Assembly (NCBI GenBank): GCA_030141605.1
Contig: JAQGDQ010000152.1
Span: 62,001-126,000, forward strand
Length of the DNA: 64,000 nucleotides
Source: Tubiluchus corallicola
Lineage: Eukaryota > Priapulida > Priapulimorpha > Priapulimorphida > Tubiluchidae
Reading direction: 5' to 3'
Shown: positions 12,601 through 24,416 of the stretch, piece by piece
How positions within the stretch are numbered: position 1 is the first letter of the stretch
Layout of the letters: each line of letters begins with the position of its first letter
Made by a program: the position numbers and the translations under genes
Notes under the pieces: generated by a model
What the model saw: the letters and a program-made list of their open reading frames with translations, nothing else
Database searches by the model: none
What the model was told of the DNA's origin: nothing

Positions 12601-15600
12601 AGATACTGAGGGTCTGAAGCTCAAATAATGTCAAGCTTGCAAACAATGTCAAGCTTGCACAAAATGTCAACCTTGTAAAAAGTGTCAAGCTTGCAAAAAA
12701 TGTCAACCTTGCAAAAACTGTCAAGCCTGTAAAAAGTGTCAAGCTTGCAAAAAATGTCAACCTTGCAAAAACTGTCAAGCTTGCACAAAATGTCAACCTT
12801 GCAAAAACTGTCAAGCTTGTAAAAAGTGTCAAGCTTGCAAAAAATGTCAATCTTGCAAAAAATGTCAATCTTGCAAAAAGTGTCAAGCTTGCAAAAAATA
12901 TCAACCTTGCAAAAACTGTCAAGCTTGCAAAATATGTCAAGGTTGCAAAAAGTGTCAAGCTTGCGAAAAGTGAAAAGCTTGCAAAGTTTCAAACTTGCAA
13001 AAAGTGTGAGTATTGTACATGTGACAAAGTATCACCACTACCACCATCACAGTCAATATTTGGTACAGTGATACTTCACTTCCAACGCATGAGATTTCAA
13101 GGAAAAGGAAAACCCACCGCTGGTGTAACCTGCGTTATTAACTAAGCCCAAATAGACCAAAGCACAAGAAACCCCTTTAGTTACATCAAGCTAAAAAAAT
13201 CGTCCTGGAATGTTGTATAATCTATATACAGTACTGTTTTAATGCGCACATGGCTTGTTTTAACAGTAACGCTGTACAGAACTTGAAAATTTAAACTCCC
13301 GCTATGACCGTTAGGCGCAGCCATTTGACTGTAGGTCGTTTTTGAGAGAAGTTTAGATAACATTGCTTAAAGTCTGAAAAAATAATCACAGCATTCGTAG
13401 CATACACTTTAATAACTACGCAATCAAAAGTATCAGTTACTTTAGCTTGTGGTCAATAAGATTAAAAATGCGTTTTTATTCAGTCACTGGTGCACACTGG
13501 GAAAGTGAGTTAGTGAAGTTTTATCAGCTGACGCGAACATTTTAAATTACTAAGAATTTTCTTGTCTACCTTAGCTCTTTCAAACAGGTAGGCGTAATGA
13601 TAATAATAATAATAATATATGACTTTGTGTGGAAAGTTTTTTTGAGATACACATTAAAATTGCTCTTTCTTTCCTCAAAAAGAGAAGGAAATTGCCGCCT
13701 TTGATGTAACTTGTACCGTTAATTAAACCCAAACAAGACTTAATTTGACTTTGCTAAACCCACGCATTTCATGCACGGATACGTCTGCAATTTACCTGCA
13801 TGACCTTGACAATAGCCGCACGCACAGGTAGACTAACTGAATGAGCAGGTGAAAGAGGTGTCCCAGATATAAGACAGCCTCCTCTCAAGTAAGAAAGGAA
13901 CCGCTCTAATTTGAGTAGACGTCTTACTGCTGACCGCATGGCCTACATTTGCACGACAACGAATTTACCTCTCTCTCAAATGAAGAATCTCCTTTGCAGC
14001 AAGGATCTGTGAGACAAACCATTGAAATCTGACAATCGTCTATTTGACGCACGTAATAGAAAAAATAGTATCACCGTACGCAATGCATGAAGATGTAATC
14101 TTACATTGTCTTGATGCTATAATATTAATTTGATTGACTTTGGTTATTGTTAATAATAAAGGCTGGATAATAAAAGGTTTTTATAATTGCAATGAATAAT
14201 GCGCAGTTACGTGTCGTAAAGCATGAAGTCGGATTAATATTAGAGCATTAAAATGTTTGAAATTGCATCCTTTTTACATTTGTAAACTGATAGAGAGATT
14301 CTGATTTAAGTTTATAGTTTAGTTCATTCTTCACATATAGCAAAGTAATTATTTAATAACAATTAACTTCTTTAGGAAGGTAAATAGCGGATTGAAAGTC
14401 TAAATTAAACAAACACGAAGAAAAAAAACGTGAAAAGGAAAAAAACAAACAGAAAAAAGAAAAGAAAAAGAAAAAGTGGAAAAGAAGAGTAGAAGTAGAT
14501 TAAAAAGAAAAGTAGAATGCAAAGAATTCTTAAGCTCTTATCTTGAATGTCAAGCAGCTTGTTCAATTCACTTCAATTTTGTTTACTATGACAAAAGATT
14601 TACCCGCACAGTATAAATGTGTGGCAAAAAAGAGTAGAAAACAATAAAAAGACAGACAACAATAACGAAAATAATAACTTAGAACTAAGAAAACTAAATA
14701 AATTAGGAAAAAGTGAACGAGTGATATTAGTGAAAGAAGAGAAGACGAACTCAGATTTGTTTCTTTCCTTTATATTTACCTTTGTAAAGAGGAATTATGT
14801 ACGTTCTTATTACAAAATAAGATGGTTTATGTTGGTTTTTATGCTGCTAAAATTAAAATGATTGCAATATCACGAACGAGCAGAGTTTTCGTGAATTCTT
14901 CTACGACATTCCACGCATGTATGAGCTTAGCAGCTACAATGAATTGGTTACAAAATTTAGCGCTCTGAACAACGGCATCACAAATAGCGATGGGATCGGA
15001 CATGCGGTCTCCTGATTTGTGATTTAGCAGAGAATAGGCAAAAACCAAATTAAGTTGCATTATTTACACTAGTTACGAGAATTACTTACATTAGATATTA
15101 ATGTTACATTAATAATTGTTATACTAACTATAACGTGATTTTGAGTATATGACGCAGCCTATGAATAATTTGTAAATGAGAGATATGGAACATTTAAAAT
15201 GGAACTGTGATATTACTGCCGTAATGCTACACAATTGTTGCAATAAGGCATTCATTTAATTAAGATTGCGAATAAGCTGTAAAGCCTTTATCACTGCATT
15301 AATAAAGTAAAGTGCTGACTTTAAACTGGACTTCTACAAAAACGTGGAAATTAGGAAAAGAGCAAGCTGTGGGATTTGGACACACCAATGCCAACACTTA
15401 ACGATATCGTTTAACGCCAAGAAACAAGAAAAAAATTTAAGAAATCAATTCACGCAAGAATTTAAACAAGTTAATAAACGAGAGGAAACATTTTAAAAAG
15501 GAGAGGAAACGTGGCAAAGGTTTGAAAGAACTGCAGCGCGTGATGTGATAGACGAATAGTTTTTAAAAAATACCTGAAAGTTCACTCAATAATTAGCAAC

Positions 15601-18600
15601 TGAACACAAGCAAAGCGATCACCTTTTAACCTTTAAACAAGTGAGAAAAGCCGCTTAAGCAATGGAATAAAACTGCTTACGACACGACCTAACGATATGA
15701 AAGAAAGTTTCTCACATAAATCACTCGCTACGTTCGTACAAGTTTACAACCTCAGTCAACAAACCAGACAGGGGTTTAGAACAGCATTCTGAAAAGAAAA
15801 CGAAATTATTGCTGCCCACAAAGGTCTTGATGAGTCGAAAGTCAGTTTAAATTGCATCGATGCGCAAAGTTTAATGTTTGCCGAATTAATTACAAACCGG
15901 AGTGCTAAATCTTGATGTAAGTGGAGCATATGCATTCTGTAACATAAATCACATTGAAATGAACTAGTGCAGATACAGGCTACCGATTGAAATCAAAGCA
16001 CGTAAACGATGGACAAAAACCTGCTCAGTAAGCAAACAAGAAAAGTATCACGCCTAAAGATAAACGATTTTGTACACAATATCACGAAAAAAACTACTAA
16101 AATTTTTAACTTCGTTCAATAAACAACAGCCGTCTTAATTACACATGATGTTAATTTTAAGACTTATATATATAAATTTTACTTATTTTGAGTGGATTTA
16201 CGACACAGTAACTATTACTGATCACAGTATTTCCACTATGTGCAATGAAGAAATACGCAATTAGTTAGTTCGAGTATGTAATAATTTAAAATAGTTAATT
16301 AAAAAATACGACTACTTCACTTAGTTAATACTTAATTGAAGTTTACAAAAAAACCAAACAACAGATATGATAACAGAAACGATTCTCGATGTACATAAGC
16401 CTATAAGCCCATGCAAAATACAAGTTGTACATTGTAATGTACAATGTTGATACTTAATTCAGAAATCATATTATTAAGTTAACAAGTATTAACTAACACT
16501 TATAAATTTTTTGAATCCAGAAAATGCAGCTAAACTTCATCATCGTCCATACAATATACGACATAACTCAGATCTACCAACGCGTAGTTCAAATTCAGGC
16601 ACATGTCAGATTTTTCTACATATCATTCTTCCAGCAACAAACCTCGGGTTGGCTCTATCACAGGTGCCACCTTATTTCTCAATGATTTGAATTCTTAGAC
16701 AATTAGTTGCCCATTGTGCATCAAGACTGGAGCGCACCTCTACTGGAAATTAGTGGAAATGAAACATCTAAAGATGTATTACATACACTCACAAATGGAC
16801 TTGACACCGGCTTCATAAATGGACTTGATACCGGCTTCATAAATGGACTTGATACCGGCTTCATAAATGGACTTGACACTGGTTTCTTTACAAAGTGCAA
16901 GTGATTTCAATGGCTTTTTAATGACGTCACATATCTCACACAAACTCTAGGAAGCGGACAGCAACCAGGAACTGAGTTCAACAGACTGAGTAAATGGGAA
17001 ATAAATTTTGATTTTTCGTAACGGCGATGCGGTGGCAAGATTTAATCCATTAGGACCACGAGCAAACCACTTACTAGACACAATTTCTACGGAAAGAGTT
17101 CCAATTTTTATGAATGGTTAGCAACAGAGATAAAGTATTACATCAATATTACACCAGTGTTACTTAATGAAGCGGCAGACACAGAGACCTGATGTGTCAT
17201 ATATGCCTTCTCACCCCCAGTATTAATTCTGTTTAACTAACGAAACAAATCTTTCAAACTACATCTCTTATGCCTGCACACTATCAATCAGAAGGGAACA
17301 GTGACAGCTTAGGACCACATGGTACATGTTCCCTGAATAATATAAGCATTGCGGCCACCCCGTACGGTGAAATATTATTTTAAAAAGTCTTGCTTTGTAC
17401 ATCTACTTAAAATTTGCAATTAAAATAATTACTTCTACAGTAACTAGAGCATAATGTTAATTGCATACAAGCACCTCAAGGCACATAGGATTGAGTAATT
17501 GATTATCATCTACAATTTACTTCAACGTAAAAAAACATAAAAACATACAATTAAAATTTACATTGCCTAAAATTACACTAACAACACCAAAAGTAAATGA
17601 GCCTGACTCACAAAACATACATGCTTAGTACAAGCACCCACCTGAGAACGTGCCTGACACAGATTTTAACCACTTGAAAAAAGTATCAGGACTGAAAAAT
17701 ATTAAACTGTAACATTCCACGTTGAAAGCAAGAGTTGGCAGTAACCCACAAAACTTATTTCTAAACCATAAACTCGTGTAAAAGTTTGTGCCAAACTATG
17801 AAGATTTACGAGTTTATAGCAGAACTTGCAACTTTCATTATAAACATGTGCAAGGGCGCATAATCAGAATTTCAAACTACTTAGCTTTCAACTATGGCAC
17901 TGAAAACCGGATATCCGGGAGAGTATCCGCTATGTAACATTAGCACAAATGTCCTTTTCGAAGTAAAGTTTTCAGAACTGCATAGAACTACTGTCAGAAA
18001 AACCGTTTCTAGGCAACAGATATCAATAGGGGAAATCTCCTTCCGTTCCCTCCCGTGGAAAATTTCGGGTTTCACGGCGAGGGTAAAGAAACGAAGAAAA
18101 ACGTTTTTAATGGCAAGTATGCATAATTTAGAAAACAATTTTTAAAACATCACTCAAAAACATGGCATCAAAGTCTTTTCCAGGCAACCATAGTTTGAAC
18201 ACGAAATATGGACATAGCTTAAATAATTCTCCCATGGCAACACACTCTTTTAATTTATAGAAAGTTCCCGACTATCTGTTACTAATCTGTTAATAGATGT
18301 ATCTCGTATTAACAATGTATGAATACATCTCCTCCCCGGAAATAAGAATTTAAAGAGATTCGGGCTCTCCGTCCTGACAGAACATCATCAGACCACGATT
18401 ATATTATAATGATCTGCGTGATGTAGGCAACTATTCTGTGCAAATACTTTTTACATTTAAAGTGGCACACTGCCATCTTAACACAGGTTAATCTAGCGAG
18501 CAAGACTGGCCATTTTTTCGAATGATTTTGGTAAATTGCCATCTTGACCACATTATGACCCGAGTACATTTAAACAAACGTCCATTTACAGCACAAACAC

Positions 18601-21600
18601 GCACACGGTCGTAACACATAAGAAATTACTTTCAACAATCTTACAAAAAACGAAACGAACTACAAACAAAATTATCTCCAACTACACAGTACGTGCCACG
18701 AAGACGTTACAGGCTTTATCATCTCTCTCCAGGAAACTATTTACAGCGTGCTAATTACTAGTCTAAATTTACACACATCAACCACAAGGGGTTCTCTTTT
18801 TTGCTCTCACGTAGCTCAAGAAGTCAGTAAACAGGACTGCCCGGGGTAAAGCTAAATTGCAAGTTAATTACTTGGCTGCAATAAGAATGGCAAAGGTGTA
18901 GAATAAGGTCAGTAGTGTGAGTAGCTTAATGAAAATGGAAAACGTGACGCAATTGTTATGATGTGTCCACGCCTAGGTTAACTGTTTTGAATATTCACTT
19001 CTTGTCATAAAATGACATGGATATTATCAGACAACGAAGTCTGTTTTGTGCTAGAGCGAACCGTATTCTTAGAAAATTTCATCATTGTTCACCTAATGTC
19101 AAAACTCATCTGTTCAACTCTTATTGTAGTTCTTTCTACAGTATGGCCACCTGACGACATTTTTATAACTACAGTCTCAGCAAACTTAAAGTAGCTCACA
19201 ATGTTTCAAAACGCAAACTTTTCAAATACCCATATGATTATAGTTCTAGGACCATTTCAGTAGACCACGACGTTTTATACTTTGATGTAATACATAGGAA
19301 TACTGCATACAGTTTACACAGTAGAGTAATGCAAAGTTCGAATCTTCTTATAAAGGCATTGAATAACAGTGACGCATTTTACACTTCAGACATAAGATAC
19401 CAATGGAGGAAAATATTAGGTAGAAATTATGAGTGACGATTTAAGCTGGACGTATGATATTGTATATATATATTGTACTGTTATTTTATTTATTTATGTA
19501 TTAATTTGTATGTGTTGAGAGGAGGGGTTATAATTATTGTATGTCTTGTAATTATTGTATGTTATGTATTCTATGAACCTAGTTCGAAACAAAGAGTTAA
19601 ATCAAATCAAATCACTCAGCAATCAAAACCTTCCAATAGCACTAGAAACTCATGGAAGAAGTCTGTCGTCATGCGAGTCGAAGAACCATTAGCCAGAAAT
19701 AAAAGATTAGACTTAGTTTTAAACGCTTCTGTTTTTTTTTCACTTAAAGGCATTCCTGATTAGCAGCAGAAAAGCTAGGAGAACAAACAGTAGCAGTAAA
19801 ACGGTAATTGTGGGAAATGCTGGAGGGAAAAATTGACCACAGTTATAAAAATACAGGAAAGTGTAGCACATGCTGTTAATCTGCTTAAAAAGTGCACACA
19901 GAAATCACATCTAAACTACGCTGATTACATGCTGTTAATCTGCTTAAAAAGTGCAAACAGAAATCACATCTAAACTGCGCTGATTACATACTGTTTTAAT
20001 AGGGAAGTACTTATGTATCCGAAGTGCTGAATTATTCGAATCTATAATTTTAGATTCAAATCAAATTCGACCTAAAAAAAACTCATTTGAATTCGATTCG
20101 AATGTTCGATGCTCAACCCTACTCGATATGAAAGCGGCTTGACAGCTGCATTCTGTGAAATTGACAGTGTTAGTTCACAGGAAAGTGGGTTCTGCTTGGA
20201 AAGAAAACAAGATTGAACGATCTTACTGCCTTTGGTAACTTGGCAAAGCTTTGAAGTCAGGAAAAGGAAAGGTAATCAAAGCCATCGATATAAGCAAGCT
20301 GTTTTAGAATCTTGAAATTTAACAGGAGATTGTCTTGAAATACTTTTTACACCAATTTGTAATCGAAGGAAATCGTGAATCCATCAAATTTAGCGTTAGG
20401 GTTAGATTTAAATTGCCGTAAAACCCGGAAAAATTGTCAGGCTCGCATGGGTTTCGCAAGCTGAAAGTTAAGGTTAGTAAATGGATGGGTGAAGCATGGT
20501 GAATGTGTGGACGCTCAATTATTATCCATCCAAAGGAAACATACAAGGTTTCAGGAATAAACGTCTGTGCCTGATCTTGAACCAAATCAATGAAACAAAG
20601 CGTAGCTTAATAAATTTCTCTACCACTTCATTTGACAAGAGGACAGAACTGGATGCAAACAATTGGTAAACTAATTATTCTATAATTAATTATTAAGTTA
20701 ATTATTCTATTAATGAACAAGAACAAGGTAAAGAACAGCACAAAATCAACTGAAAGGCCTGTGATCACTAATCAAGGATGCTACAGAAAGTGAATTTACA
20801 AACCGCAATCAAAATTTATGAAACATCTAGGGAACTGATAACAAATCGACACAATTTTTGCAAAACCAACCACTATTAAAGCTTAAAAAAGGAAAATATT
20901 TTGTTTGTCTGCTTTTATTTGCTGTGATGCAAAATTACTGATAAAAATTCTAATACAAAAATGACAAGGAAGTTTTATAGTATGGAATCTCAAGTTTGAT
21001 GGAGCGGCTTACCTTAGAAAATGTGTTATAATGTTTTTGGATTTAAGTATCCTTAATGATTAATGTGTAAGGACTATAACGCTTCATTAAAAATAAACAA
21101 ATTTGATTTTACAGATACTTTGTTGCCTATATTTCATAAATTATAAAGTGAAATTTGATTTTGCTCAAGTAAATTCAAACGTGGTTTCATATTTCGGCTG
21201 ACTGGGATTGAGATCCTAAAACTTCACAGTCGTCAGCAGTGAAGATATGCCGCATTGCCGGTAAAAGCACGTCACAAACTGTTATAAAAACGAAATTTGC
21301 ACTTTATTTGAACTAATTTAGCCAAGATCTTTCAGCAGTTTTTGACATCTAGAGAAAAAGAAAAGGTAAGTTGGATAAATACTAGCAAAACTTCGGAAAA
21401 ATTGTACCGAAAATTGTCCGAAATTTCGGCTACGAAATTTAGTAAATTTTGCCAAAACCGAAAGTGCAATTAGCGGCAAGCCAAAACGAAAATTTGCTTT
21501 CGGTAACATCCCTGACTGCAATACGAACATACTGTTTCACTTTGAGCTGAAATGTAAAAAATCCAACTTCTACACAAGGACAGATTTTTGACCATGGCCA

Positions 21601-22557
21601 CATTCTTATGATAGTTATGACAAACTTGGATCGGCATTTTATATGTCAACATTTCATCTAAAGTTATTTTTAACAAGCAGTTTTGTTTACCTCGGTGCAC
21701 TTTGCAAAGTACTACTGATAAAAGAATGAACAAAGCAAATGCAAAAGGTGGAATTCTCTTACCTCTTTTAAACCCAATTTAGCTGTATACCGTATGTCGG
21801 CACCGTCACGTCTAAAATGCGGATGTAATTTATCTTTGATCACAAACACGATGTCGGCCGGGATGGTGTTTGGTCGTTGATCACCTTCCCGTGGGAACGT
21901 AATCTTTGTGCCCGCCTTCCATCCAGGCTTGATGTTTATGCTCAACACCTTTTCCTCTGAGTGTGTCGTGCGTCCGTCCGGATTGAGCACCTGTCTAGAG
22001 ATCTTCATCTTCTTCGTCGTGCCGCGGAAGATGTCCTCGAGAGACACCTGCAATTCGTATTGGATGGGATCGTCCTGCTTCTTCATGCGAGGACTGGAGC
22101 CACCCGCAAAGCTGCGACTACGGCCAAGACCGCTGCTGATCCCGTGTGGGAAAAAATCATCGGTCTCCATGAAATCGTCGCCAAGGTTGAACAAGCGCGT
22201 CCCGCCACTTCGGCCAAAGAAGTGTGCAAACGGGTCGACGCCTCCAAAGAACGCTTCAAATGTTTGACGTGGATTACCGTGGAAGGTGTAGTGGAACGTT
22301 TGTCCGCCACCGCCGCCTCCGGGAACGTTTCCTTTGAGTCCTTCTTCTCCGTATTTGTCATAAATTGCCTTCTTCTTCTGGTCGCTGAGGACCTCGTATG
22401 CCTCGGCTATTTCTTTGAACTTTTCCTCTGCGCCGGCAGACTTATTCTTGTCCGGATGAAATTTTAACGCCATCTTGCGATACGCTTTCTTCACCTCCTC
22501 TTCCGACGCATTCCTCGGGATGCCCAGAATTTTGTAAAAATCCTTCCCCATTGTCAT
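7446..22557 (-). CDS. DNAJB4: DnaJ homolog subfamily B (type II Hsp40; DNAJB1/4/5 group)
   Basis: Hsp40 co-chaperone that stimulates Hsp70 ATPase activity and delivers unfolded clients, mainly in cytosol and nucleus. There are two coding exons: 22557-21763, ending KLGLKE at a GTAAGA donor, and 7685-7446, beginning ALTGTT after a CAG acceptor. Together they give 344 residues, the family's usual length. The N-terminal J domain covers roughly residues 4-72 with the HPD motif at about 34-36, then a Gly/Phe-rich linker (GGGGGG, about 78-105), two C-terminal substrate-binding beta domains and a terminal dimerisation segment ending LLPSRTS. The cysteine zinc-finger of type I DnaJ is absent. The coding exon starts one base before ATG directly after a TTTTGTAG acceptor, so at least one exon lies upstream. 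Start choice is MTMGKD; MGKD at 22551 is the alternative. The 14-kb intron is the largest in the window. The symbol marks the DNAJB1/4/5 group, which I cannot resolve further. Confidence 0.95.
9110..9142. repeat. Compound (TA)n(TG)n microsatellite
   Basis: A run of TA dinucleotides passes directly into GT dinucleotides. A second TA run lies at about 9269-9288. Confidence 0.9.
9563..9620. repeat. (ATT)n trinucleotide microsatellite
   Basis: About 19 uninterrupted ATT units, the longest perfect simple repeat in the window. It is likely length-polymorphic. Confidence 0.97.
10738..10836 (+). repeat. Dispersed repeat copy (or lone first-exon-like sequence)
   Basis: Contains AAATGGCTACGTCTAACGGT followed by CATCGCAGGAGTTTA, an ATG frame from 10749 and a good GTAAGT donor after 10836. 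A diverged copy lies on the minus strand at 13335-13255. The frame does not encode a protein I recognise. A repeat element is the better reading, but a real first exon is not excluded. Confidence 0.45.
12628..12990. repeat. 18-bp minisatellite, about 19-20 copies
   Basis: Tandem units GTCAAGCTTGCAAAAAAT and variants such as GTCAACCTTGCAAAAACT. Variants alternate in a way that suggests a 54-bp three-unit higher-order period in the first half. Many units contain the palindrome CAAGCTTG. Because 18 is a multiple of three, the array stays open in frame on both strands and yields low-complexity peptides that should not be called genes. Confidence 0.95.
13255..13335 (-). repeat. Inverted second copy of the 10738 repeat
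   Basis: On the minus strand it reads AAATGGCTGCGCCTAACGGT then CATAGCGGGAGTTTA, matching the plus-strand copy at 10738 with a few substitutions. Similarity fades after about 65 bases. Confidence 0.6.
16797..16887 (+). repeat. 24-bp tandem repeat, four copies
   Basis: Four copies of a 24-bp unit beginning AAATGGACTTGACACCGG; the fourth copy is more diverged. The unit is in frame and reads as the peptide NGLDTGFI, but no gene context supports coding. Confidence 0.9.
19011..19620 (+). mobile_element. Decayed non-LTR retrotransposon (LINE) 3' end with RT C-terminal remnant
   Basis: A single frame from 19014 to the TGA at 19434-19436 is open apart from one TGA at 19152-19154, apparently a mutated codon. 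It reads [20 protein letters not shown], later [18 protein letters not shown], then [14 protein letters not shown] and finally [10 protein letters not shown]. This pattern (RANxxLRxF, LFxSYCxxFY, KLKVAxN) is what I know from the C-terminus of reverse transcriptase in invertebrate jockey/CR1/L2-like LINEs. The following 180 bases look like a 3' UTR with a CAAAT-repeat tail near 19600. The 5' end is truncated at about 19010. A single-frame remnant suggests moderate age. Confidence 0.75.
19869..19990. repeat. 59-bp tandem duplication
   Basis: Two nearly identical copies starting CATGCTGTTAATCTGC at 19869 and 19928, with a partial third beginning CATACTGTT near 19987. Confidence 0.9.
20036..20125. 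repeat. TTCGAAT-rich dispersed repeat, copy 1
   Basis: AAGTGCTGAATTATTCGAAT followed by several TTCGAATC-type hexamers. Related sequence occurs at 28204-28412 and, inverted, at 39320-39405. It is probably one low-copy transposon family; no open frame of interest. Confidence 0.6.
20773..21514. mobile_element. hAT-like element, longer copy of the 46078 family
   Basis: The left end CAAGGATGCTACAG and right end CGGTAACATCCCTG correspond to the ends of the intact 300-bp copy at 46078-46377, and both carry the internal TTACAAACCG and CCGAAA-type motifs. The middle is longer and matches 31395-31745. The flanking octamers TCACTAAT and ACTGCAAT no longer match convincingly, so the insertion is old. 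No transposase is visible. Confidence 0.65.
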
Positions 22558-22616
22558 TCTACAAAAACACAAACATTCATTTAGTGCACAGCAATTTTAG
22601 GCAGACATAATTTGTC

Positions 22617-22670
22617 ACTGTCAATGTCACTGTTGCTGTCACTGTCACCGTCATTGTCACCGTCATCTAA
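22617..22670. repeat. GTCACT-type hexamer microsatellite
   Basis: Imperfect run of GTCACT/GTCAAT/GTCACC hexamers immediately upstream of the main DNAJB coding exon. Confidence 0.85.
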
Positions 22671-23846
22671 ACACAATGAGTTTTAGCTGCAACTTACAAT
22701 ACACACTACATATACTGGCCAAGCAAATGTACAGATACCAAAATTGAAGAACTTGAAGCAATGAGCATTGTGCAAATACTAATAAACATTACAAACCTAT
22801 AACAGTAGCAAAACCTACAAAATTAAGTTAACAAGCAAAATAAAATTATTTGGTGCTTGACTCTTCTAAGCGTAATATCAAATTTACACGCTTACACCAT
22901 CGTCAGCTTAAAACAATGACTAATGTTACGTGTTTTGCCAAGCCTTAGCTCTACAAACTCCCAGCAAGTTTTAAAGATGAGCACCATGAACTAGATCAGA
23001 TGAAGTACCTTTCAAAAGTATGTGTTGCCAACCAACGAAATACAAAACTCTGCAAATAAACTTTGCACTAAGCAGTGGAAAGAGGTCACCAAGATCGAGT
23101 CTGAGCTAAGAAAAATTCACAACCCGGTTAATTATTCACACCGAAACAATTCAGAATTCAGCAGAAGGATGATATCCTGCAAATAATGGAGATGTCTGGC
23201 ACTACAGAGAGAAGTGGAACTTTTGCCGGGAATGCTGACACGGAATGCAGAGGCACTGGCTGCCGAGCTGATCATAGACTGACAGCACCACTAAACTTCT
23301 CAGCTGCTCTTGTTGCTAAGAATAACATCTGATAGCAGAGGAACAGTCAGGAAGCCAGATCCAATAAGCGAAGCCAGCGTCGCGGATTAACACTCGGGTT
23401 CAGGAACACAAAAACTAAACATACCCACTCACAAACCTTACCGATGACTCTGTGAGAAGTCATAACCTTTAATGGAAATCAAATGCTGGAGAATTGTTCA
23501 AAGTTCAAACTGTCCGTGCACGGGACGGCTTCGTTTTGCAGGAACCGTGGAGACGATAACGATCGGTCAGAAACAACAAAAAGTGGAAAAACAAAATGCT
23601 CTGGTTACGAGACCAACAACACATGGTGTGCATAATTAGCCACATCATTCAACTGCATGTAATGTCTTTAATCAAAAGTTAATAAGAAGAAGATTTCATG
23701 TGTACCCACGCGAGAAAGTCACTTCAGAAAGCTAGAGAAATGACAATAAACATATAAAAAAATTAACATAGGACAGCAAAGCTAAGAATATGGTGGAGCT
23801 AATAACAAGAACTTTTACCTCTCTGACCCGTAGTATGTTCATCTGT

Positions 23847-24416
23847 CTGTACGAAGTCCTTGTCAGGCCCCACTTAGAGTTTTCAAGCTCAGTCTAGCAC
23901 TCATCAGTGGTCAAGTATATAGATCAGCTCGAAAAAGTACAAAGATATGCGACAAGAAAGCTTAGTGACTTGAAAGAATTATCGTATACTGATTAAATTT
24001 CTTAGCTTGTATAAGAGGCTGAGCGGTGACATGACAGAGGCTTATAAGATCTTAACAAATATATATGATAAAGCTGTAAGCCCACAGTTGCAATATAGAA
24101 CGCAGGTGGCCAGATCGATCACCAGAAGCCATTCACTAAAGTTATACAATTTCAGATGTAGTAAGTGTATAGGATTGAATCATTATTGCCACAGAATCGT
24201 AGATGCATGGAGTAGTTTACGCAATGATGTGGTATGCGCACCAAGTGTGGATGCATTTAAGAGAAGGTTGGACAAGCACTGGGCTGGGAAAGAGATAGTC
24301 TACAATTAAAAGGCCTCCTTTGAGTATACCGATATGCACATATATACACGATTTGGCTAAAGATTACTTTGCCAAAACAACATAAGGCAACGTAATGTAA
24401 GGTAAGGTAGGTATGT
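23847..24416 (+). mobile_element. Decayed CR1/L2-like LINE 3' end with reverse transcriptase C-terminus
   Basis: Frame 1 from 23847 reads LYEVLVRPHLEF then LEKVQRYATRKLSDLKELSY with in-frame stops. After a frameshift near 23995 a second frame continues KRLSGDMTEAYKIL, then RSHSLKLYNF, and ends VDAWSSLRNDV, APSVDAFKRRLDKHW and a stop at 24307-24309. These blocks (L-VRPHLEY, LEKVQRRATK, RRxRGDMIE, HSLKL, WNSLP, APSVxxFKxRLDxHW) are the hallmark C-terminal end of the reverse transcriptase ORF in CR1-like LINEs. A TAAGG-type repeat near 24390-24416 fits a LINE 3' tail. It is 5'-truncated and non-functional. Confidence 0.85.

Larger units (their letters stand above)
7686..21762 (-). other. 14-kb DNAJB intron, repeat-rich
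   Basis: Bounded by a GTAAGA donor next to 21763 and a TTTCCAG acceptor next to 7685, both on the minus strand. It contains microsatellites (9110-9142, 9563-9620), an inverted pair of short repeats (10738-10836 and 13255-13335), an 18-bp minisatellite (12628-12990), a 24-bp repeat (16797-16887), a LINE 3' end (19011-19620), a 59-bp duplication (19869-19990), a TTCGAAT-rich repeat (20036-20125) and a hAT-like element (20773-21514). I see no convincing nested gene. Between these items it is plain AT-rich sequence. Confidence 0.8.

Noticed and set aside
12572-12992. Repetitive minus-strand frames ([12 protein letters not shown] and KLDTFCKLDSF peptides)
   Set aside because: Artefact of the 18-bp minisatellite; the same array is open in several frames on both strands.
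21908-22467. Open plus-strand frames of 119 and 168 codons
   Set aside because: They lie antisense to the DNAJB J-domain exon, whose identity is certain; these are shadow frames of the GC-richer coding exon.
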